A program made the translations under genes and the position numbers. Below the pieces are notes generated by a model. The model ran no database searches, was not told the origin of the DNA, and was given only the letters and a program-made list of their open reading frames with translations. DNA of 64,000 nt. Source: Paenibacillus sambharensis. GTDB lineage: Bacteria; Bacillota; Bacilli; Paenibacillales; Paenibacillaceae. This document shows, one piece after another, positions 58,900-64,000 of the stretch. Within the stretch, counting starts at the first letter, position 1. Each line of letters starts with the position of its first letter. The stretch spans positions 62,001 to 126,000 of the forward strand of contig NZ_QKRB01000042.1 in the NCBI RefSeq assembly GCF_003233845.1, written 5' to 3'.

Positions 58900-61371
58900 T
58901 TGTCTCTACTGCATTTAGCCATACTGGCGCCATTCATTTACGCCATAGCCGTTCCATTCTTTAGAAAGTACATAAGGGGCGTGCATACCGGCTGGTTTGT
59001 TCTGCCAGTTCCCGCTCTGCTGTTCGCCTATTTTATAAGCCGGGTACCAGATGTTCAGGGCGGGCACAAAGAGCTGTCCACTGTCCAATGGATTCCGTCA
59101 ATGGATTTGAATTTTACAGCTTATCTGGACGGACTGGGGCTACTGTTTGCGCTGCTCATAACGGGAATCGGTGCGCTGGTCGTTCTGTATTCCATCTATT
59201 ATCTGGGCAAGGATAAGGAAGCGATCCACAGATTCTATGTATATCTCCTGATGTTCATGGGAGCGATGCTGGGTGTTGTCCTCTCTGATAATCTGATCGT
59301 GCTTTACGGCTTCTGGGAGCTGACCAGCTTGTCTTCGTTCCTGCTCATTGCCTTCTGGAATGAACGGGCCAAGTCGCGCTACGGAGCGCAGAAGTCCATG
59401 CTGATCACCGTCTTCGGCGGTTTCGCCATGCTGGCAGGCTTCGTCCTGCTGTACATCATGACAGGCACCTTCAGTATCCGGGAGATTATCGGCAGTCTTG
59501 ATTTGGTGACCGGTCATGCGTTCTTCCTGCCGGCGATGCTGCTGGTTCTGCTGGGCGCCTTCACAAAGTCAGCCCAGTTTCCGTTTCATATCTGGCTTCC
59601 GGATGCGATGGAAGCACCGACGCCGGTCAGTGCCTATCTGCACTCGGCCACTATGGTGAAAGCCGGCATTTACCTGGTAGCCAGAATGACGCCAGTGTTC
59701 GCCGGAGCTGCCGAATGGTTCTGGCTTGTTACGGGAGTCGGCTTGGTTACGTTGTTCTGGGGTTCATTCTCCGCTGTCAAACAGACGGATCTTAAGGCCA
59801 TTCTCGCTTTCTCAACTATCAGCCAGCTGGGTCTGATTATGTCCCTGCTGGGTATGGGATCAGCTGCCGTATACTACGGTCTGTCCGATGAATCGGCGCT
59901 CTATACCAAGGCGACCCTTGCGGCAGTATTCCATCTAATCAATCATGCGACCTTCAAGGGTGCGTTGTTCATGGTTGTCGGTATTGTAGACCATGAGACA
60001 GGAACCCGTGACATACGCAGGCTCGGCGGCTTGATTACGTTCATGCCGATTACGTTTACCTTCGCACTGATCGGGTCCTTCTCAATGGCCGGCTTGCCGC
60101 CGTTCAACGGCTTCCTGAGTAAGGAAATGTTCTTTACGGCAGCATTGAACGTGACACACCTGGACATCTTCAACATGGAAACATGGGGTGTGCTGATCCC
60201 TGTGGCAGCTTGGCTGGCCAGTGTGTTCACCTTCGTATACAGCATGATCATCGTGTTCAAGACATTCACCGGCAAATACCAGCCGGATAAGCTTGACGTG
60301 AAGCCGCATGAGGCTCCTCTCGGGCTCCTATTGCCGCCAGCTGTGTTGATTTCGCTGGTCATTGTATTCGGTTTATTCCCGAATATTTTGTCCTACCGGA
60401 TTATTGAGCCGGCGATGGCATCTATTCTGCCTTCGCTGCTGATGCCAGGTGACCAGTTCGAGGTTAAGATCCACTTCTGGCACGGCTGGACAGTGGAGAT
60501 CTTCATGACAATCGGCGTTATTGTGCTAGGTACGCTGCTGTATCTGCTGCTTAACAGATGGTCGAGTATATACAGCAAGCTGCCGCAGAAGCTGACGCTA
60601 AATACCTTCTATGACCGCGGTCTGTACTACCTGGACCGCTGGTCGAACCGGGGCACGCGTGCTTATATGACGGGGTCCGTGCGGGACTATTTGATCTATA
60701 TCTTCACTTTCATGGTCTTAATACTGGGTTACGTGCTGTATAGAACGGATTCGGTACGCTGGTACTCCGGGGAACTGGCGGAAATCACCATTTATGAATT
60801 CGTTCTTGTGCTTGTGCTGATAGCTGCTGCCTTGGCGGTGCCCTTTACCCGCTCCAGAGTTACAGCAATCATCCTGGTAGGCGGTGTAGGCTACATTGTA
60901 ACGCTGTTCTTCGTTATTCTGCGGGCGCCTGACCTGGCGCTGACACAGATGATTGTCGAGACGGTCTCAGTGGCATTGTTCCTTCTCTGCTTTTATCATC
61001 TGCCCAAGCTCAAGTTGGAAAAGGCGCCTATGCGCTTCAATCTGCGCAATTTCCTGGTTGCCGCTGGAATCGGTACGATTATGACCCTGATTGCACTTTC
61101 AGCTAACGATACGAGATTGTTTACGTCGATCTCAGAATACTTTGTTGAAGGCAGCTATGAGCTTTCGGGCGGCAAGAATGTGGTTAACGTCATACTGGTC
61201 GATTTCCGGGGCTTTGATACCCTGCTTGAAATTATGGTGCTTGGAATAGCATCACTCGGTATATTTGCCATGATCAAGCTTCGTGCTGACCGCAATGACC
61301 CGGCTGCAGCGCTGGCAGCGTCCGCCAAGCTGGACAAAAGCAGCAAACGGAGAAAGGGGAAAAGCGCATGA
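58900..61371 (+). CDS. mrpA: Mrp Na+/H+ antiporter subunit A
   Basis: An 823-residue membrane protein with more than 18 hydrophobic segments. The core resembles complex I subunit NuoL (LIVLYGFWELTSLSSFLLIAFWNE; SAQFPFHIWLPDAMEAPTPVSAYLHSATMVKAG), followed by a C-terminal MrpB/MbhD-like part (RAPDLALTQMIVETVSVALFLLCF). It forms the proton/sodium path of the hetero-oligomeric antiporter. The start is TTG, with GGGGG about 9 nt upstream. It overlaps mrpB by 4 bp. Confidence 0.92.
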   Translation: MSLLHLAILAPFIYAIAVPFFRKYIRGVHTGWFVLPVPALLFAYFISRVPDVQGGHKELSTVQWIPSMDLNFTAYLDGLGLLFALLITGIGALVVLYSIYYLGKDKEAIHRFYVYLLMFMGAMLGVVLSDNLIVLYGFWELTSLSSFLLIAFWNERAKSRYGAQKSMLITVFGGFAMLAGFVLLYIMTGTFSIREIIGSLDLVTGHAFFLPAMLLVLLGAFTKSAQFPFHIWLPDAMEAPTPVSAYLHSATMVKAGIYLVARMTPVFAGAAEWFWLVTGVGLVTLFWGSFSAVKQTDLKAILAFSTISQLGLIMSLLGMGSAAVYYGLSDESALYTKATLAAVFHLINHATFKGALFMVVGIVDHETGTRDIRRLGGLITFMPITFTFALIGSFSMAGLPPFNGFLSKEMFFTAALNVTHLDIFNMETWGVLIPVAAWLASVFTFVYSMIIVFKTFTGKYQPDKLDVKPHEAPLGLLLPPAVLISLVIVFGLFPNILSYRIIEPAMASILPSLLMPGDQFEVKIHFWHGWTVEIFMTIGVIVLGTLLYLLLNRWSSIYSKLPQKLTLNTFYDRGLYYLDRWSNRGTRAYMTGSVRDYLIYIFTFMVLILGYVLYRTDSVRWYSGELAEITIYEFVLVLVLIAAALAVPFTRSRVTAIILVGGVGYIVTLFFVILRAPDLALTQMIVETVSVALFLLCFYHLPKLKLEKAPMRFNLRNFLVAAGIGTIMTLIALSANDTRLFTSISEYFVEGSYELSGGKNVVNVILVDFRGFDTLLEIMVLGIASLGIFAMIKLRADRNDPAAALAASAKLDKSSKRRKGKSA

Positions 61372-61790
61372 AGACCAATGATGTCATTTTGCAGACAGTC
61401 GCCAAGATTGTTGTGTTCATAATCCTGACGTTCTCCGTCTTCCTGTTCTTTGCCGGGCATAACAATCCGGGGGGAGGATTCATTGGCGGGCTGGTGACTG
61501 CAGCGGCTCTTGTGCTGCTTGCCCTTGCTTTTGATCTGGAGACGATCCGCAAGGTCGTTCCGGTGGATTTCCGCAAAGTGATGGCAGTCGGACTGCTGAT
61601 TGCCCTGCTGACAGGCATTGGATCGCTGGTGCTGGAAGTCCCGTTCCTCAGCCATACGTTCGGACACTGGGATCTTCCGCTCCTTGGCGATACGGAGCTT
61701 GCTACTGCCACATTGTTTGACCTAGGCGTATATCTGGCTGTTGTAGGGGTTACAATGACCATCATTCTATCAATCGGGGAGGACCACTAA
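61368..61790 (+). CDS. mrpB: Mrp antiporter subunit B
   Basis: A 140-residue membrane protein with four helices; IILTFSVFLFFAGHNNPGGGFIGGLVTAAALVLLALAFD is the MrpB signature. It associates with MrpA in the antiporter. GAAAGGGGAAAAGC precedes the ATG; 2 bp separate it from mrpC. Confidence 0.93.
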   Translation: MKTNDVILQTVAKIVVFIILTFSVFLFFAGHNNPGGGFIGGLVTAAALVLLALAFDLETIRKVVPVDFRKVMAVGLLIALLTGIGSLVLEVPFLSHTFGHWDLPLLGDTELATATLFDLGVYLAVVGVTMTIILSIGEDH

Positions 61791-61792
61791 TT

Positions 61793-62131
61793 ATGGAAAT
61801 CCTAATGGCCTTTGCCATCGGCATCTTGTTTATGGTCGGTACATACCTAATTCTCTCCCGGAGCCTGCTGCGTATTATTCTCGGCACTTCGCTGCTTACG
61901 CATGCCGTGCATCTGCTGCTGCTCACGATGTCCAGGCTGAAGACGGGCGCGGCTCCGCTGCTTGGAGAGAAAGCCGGCAATTATGTAGACCCGCTGCCTC
62001 AAGCCCTTATTCTTACTTCCATCGTAATCAGCTTCGGGGTCACCTCGTTCTTCTTCGTCCTGGCCTACAGGGCGTATCAGGAGCTCGGAACAGACGATAT
62101 GGAACAGCTAAGGGGACATGATGATGAATAA
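61793..62131 (+). CDS. mrpC: Mrp antiporter subunit C
   Basis: A 112-residue NuoK-like membrane protein with three helices (FAIGILFMVGTYLILSRSLLRIILGTSLLTHAVHLLLLT; PLPQALILTSIVISFGVTSFFFVLAYRAYQE). It overlaps mrpD by 14 bp, showing coupled translation. Confidence 0.92.
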   Translation: MEILMAFAIGILFMVGTYLILSRSLLRIILGTSLLTHAVHLLLLTMSRLKTGAAPLLGEKAGNYVDPLPQALILTSIVISFGVTSFFFVLAYRAYQELGTDDMEQLRGHDDE

Positions 62132-63602
62132 TTTGCTGATTATGCCGCTGCTCGTACCGCTGGTAACGGCAGTAGTGCTCATCTTCTTCAATAGACAGAT
62201 TCGTCTGCAAAAATGGATTAGCGGGTTAAGCGCTCTTGCCAATGTGGGCGTTGCCGGTTATCTGGTGCATGTTGTCCGGCAGGAGGGAATTCAGACACTC
62301 AACATGGGCGGCTGGGCGGCTCCTTACGGCATCGTATTCGTAGCCGACATGTTTGCGGCTCTACTGGTGCTCACAACAACCATTGTGAGTGCTGCGTGCC
62401 TCTACTATGCATTTGGAAGCATCGGCAAAGAGCGGGAGAAATTTTACTTTTATCCGTTCTTTCAGTTCCTGATTGTGGGTGTTATCGGCTCCTTCCTTAC
62501 AGGGGATATCTTTAATTTGTTCGTCTGCTTTGAGGTGATGCTGATTTCCTCGTATGCGCTGATTGTGCTGGGCGGTACAAAGAAACAGCTCCGCGAATCG
62601 CTAAAGTATATTTTGATCAACATTATTTCCTCAGCTTTGTTTGTGGCAAGTGTGGCCTACTTGTATGCGGTCGTCGGTACCTTGAACATGGCACATTTGT
62701 CCGTCCGGGTTGCGGAAGCGGGACAGGGGGGAGTGCTGACTACCATCTCCGTGCTGTTCCTGATCGTATTTGGCCTTAAGGCTGGTTTGTTCCTGTATTT
62801 CTGGCTCCCTGGCTCCTACAAGGTGCCTCCGGCAGCGATTACAGCCGTATTTGGCGGTCTGTTGACCAAGGTGGGGCTGTACGCGATTATCCGCACCTTT
62901 ACGCTGATTTTCTATCATGATCCATACATAACCCACACGCTCATTGGCTGGTTGGCCGCTGCCACAATGCTGCTTGGTGTTATTGGCGCAATCGCTTATT
63001 GGGATATTCACAGAATTCTGATCTATAATATAGTCGCAGCGGTAGGATTCATTGCCTTCGGTTTGGCGGCTGCCAATCAGGCAGCTCTTGAGGGAGCCAT
63101 TTATTATCTGGTTCATGACATGATCGTCAAAGCACTGCTGTTCCTCCTGGGGGGCACCATTATAGCTTATACGGGCACGGCCACAATCAAGGAAATGGGT
63201 GGTTTAATGCGCACCCGCCCGGTGCTCGGCTGGATGTTCTTCATCGCTGCTATGGCTCTAGTCGGGGTGCCTCCGCTCAGCGGTTTCATTGGCAAGCTTC
63301 TGATTGTCGAAGGCGGCCTTCAGGCAGGCTTCTACTGGATAACCGGAATCGGACTGCTGACAAGCCTGCTGATCCTGTATTCCATGATGAGGATCTTCAT
63401 GAACGTCTTCTGGGGTGTGCCCAAGCGTCCGCTGTCAGAACCGAAGAAGGGAACGGGCTGGCTGCTGCTGCCGGCTTCCTGCCTTGTCATTCTGACGATT
63501 GTATTAGGGTTAGGGGCAGAGTGGATCTATCCTTACGTTAACCAGGCAGGTGAAACGCTGCTGAATCCGGACCAGTACATTCAAGCGGTGTTAAAGGAGT
63601 AG
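62118..63602 (+). CDS. mrpD: Mrp antiporter subunit D
   Basis: A 494-residue NuoN/NuoM-like membrane protein with about 14 helices: DIFNLFVCFEVMLISSYALIVLGG (Glu in helix), LKAGLFLYFWLPGSYKVPPAAITAVFGGLLTKVGLYAI and YYLVHDMIVKALLFLLGG. It is the second proton-pumping subunit beside MrpA. Several ATGs in a row (ATGATGATG) follow the ribosome binding site; the first is used here. Confidence 0.92.
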   Translation: MMMNNLLIMPLLVPLVTAVVLIFFNRQIRLQKWISGLSALANVGVAGYLVHVVRQEGIQTLNMGGWAAPYGIVFVADMFAALLVLTTTIVSAACLYYAFGSIGKEREKFYFYPFFQFLIVGVIGSFLTGDIFNLFVCFEVMLISSYALIVLGGTKKQLRESLKYILINIISSALFVASVAYLYAVVGTLNMAHLSVRVAEAGQGGVLTTISVLFLIVFGLKAGLFLYFWLPGSYKVPPAAITAVFGGLLTKVGLYAIIRTFTLIFYHDPYITHTLIGWLAAATMLLGVIGAIAYWDIHRILIYNIVAAVGFIAFGLAAANQAALEGAIYYLVHDMIVKALLFLLGGTIIAYTGTATIKEMGGLMRTRPVLGWMFFIAAMALVGVPPLSGFIGKLLIVEGGLQAGFYWITGIGLLTSLLILYSMMRIFMNVFWGVPKRPLSEPKKGTGWLLLPASCLVILTIVLGLGAEWIYPYVNQAGETLLNPDQYIQAVLKE

Positions 63603-63608
63603 ATAACG

Positions 63609-64000
63609 ATGGCTTCACAAATATTACTCAATCTGTTGATCGCATTCGTGTGGATGTTTCTGAAAAATACCTGGAACCCTGCCACCTTTATAGTGGGCTA
63701 TCTAATCGGATTGCTGTTTCTATTCATGCTGCGGCGTTTCTTGAATGGCGAGTTCTATATGCGGCGGATAGGCGCGATTGTTAATTTAATCCTGCTGTTC
63801 CTTAAGGAGCTTCTGCTCTCCAATATAACCGTCATTAAGGAGATTGTCCGGCCGCGGCTGCGTATCCGGCCCGGTATCTTCACTCTGAAGACGGAGCTTA
63901 AGTCTGATTGGGAGGTTACCGTCCTGGCCTGTCTGATAACCCTGACTCCAGGTACACTGACACTTGAGGTATCGCCGGATAATTCAACATTGTATATTCA
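63609..64000 (+). CDS. mrpE: Mrp antiporter subunit E (cut by the window end)
   Basis: The first 130 residues of MrpE are visible: two N-terminal helices (LLNLLIAFVWMFLKNTWNPATFIVGYLIGLLFLFML), then LILLFLKELLLSNITVIKEIVRPRLRIRPGIFTLKTELKSDWEVTVLACLITLTPGTLTLEVS, the core motif of the family. AAAGGAG lies 9 nt before the ATG and overlaps the mrpD stop. The C-terminal end, and mrpF and mrpG, should lie beyond the window. Confidence 0.9.
   Translation, partial: MASQILLNLLIAFVWMFLKNTWNPATFIVGYLIGLLFLFMLRRFLNGEFYMRRIGAIVNLILLFLKELLLSNITVIKEIVRPRLRIRPGIFTLKTELKSDWEVTVLACLITLTPGTLTLEVSPDNSTLYI

Noticed and set aside
1-64000. tRNA, rRNA, CRISPR arrays, transposases, integrases or phage genes
   Set aside because: I looked for these and saw none; the window reads as ordinary chromosome with well-spaced operons.

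Overview
The window looks like chromosome from a spore-forming, low-to-moderate GC Firmicute, most likely Paenibacillus or a close relative. The reasons are consistent AGGAGG-type ribosome binding sites with frequent GTG/TTG starts, spore genes (a CotF-like coat protein and a 40-residue YjcZ-type peptide), Lpl/Yes-type sugar ABC transporters with a YesM/YesN-type two-component pair, a sigmaW-like promoter before pspA, and a Bacillus megaterium-like anaerobic cobalamin operon. I see no rRNA, tRNA, CRISPR array, insertion sequence or prophage.

Layout. 1-5.3 kb: dGTPase, two DUF2382 stress-type proteins, a DUF4127 protein and CsaA. 5.3-12.4 kb: a GNAT acetyltransferase, a MocR-type regulator whose PLP lysine is replaced by Gln, a SWIM/SNF2 helicase, and an oxidoreductase divergent from an HxlR regulator. 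12.4-18 kb: a coat protein divergent from a sigma-70-like factor, two double-VOC proteins, a GyrI-like protein, and ModA/ModB without ModC. 18-25 kb: iron alcohol dehydrogenase, uracil permease, small unknown proteins, a secreted stalk-domain protein and catalase. 25-32 kb: a MATE exporter and a minus-strand CUT1 sugar operon (two permeases, lipoprotein, TIM-barrel isomerase, unknown protein) without its own ATPase. 32-38.2 kb: a TRAP transporter (DctQ, DctM, DctP), a sensor kinase, a short AraC-type response regulator and a KdgF-like cupin, preceded by a near-consensus CcpA site. This set is a good candidate for uptake of an acidic sugar such as an unsaturated uronate.

39.5-51.1 kb: an adenosylcobalamin riboswitch with a terminator controls an almost gapless operon cbiH60-X-J-C-D-ET-L-F-G-A plus a nitroreductase-like gene. 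It takes precorrin-2/sirohydrochlorin to cobyrinic acid a,c-diamide by the cobalt-early anaerobic route. Cobalt transport, adenosylation and nucleotide-loop genes are not in the window.

51.2-54.1 kb: a sulfur-stress module in which a four-domain CoA-disulfide reductase/rhodanese/TusA/DsrE fusion is followed by a CstR-type repressor (Cys31 and Cys60), with CstR-like operators overlapping a near-consensus sigmaA promoter. 54.2-58.7 kb: a Fur-box-controlled FhuF-like reductase, an HD-GYP protein, a pspA/DUF4178 operon with a sigmaW-like promoter, a divergent guanylate-kinase-like protein with an altered P-loop, and a small membrane-anchored protein. 58.9-64 kb: the Mrp Na+/H+ antiporter operon mrpABCDE, cut by the window end inside mrpE.
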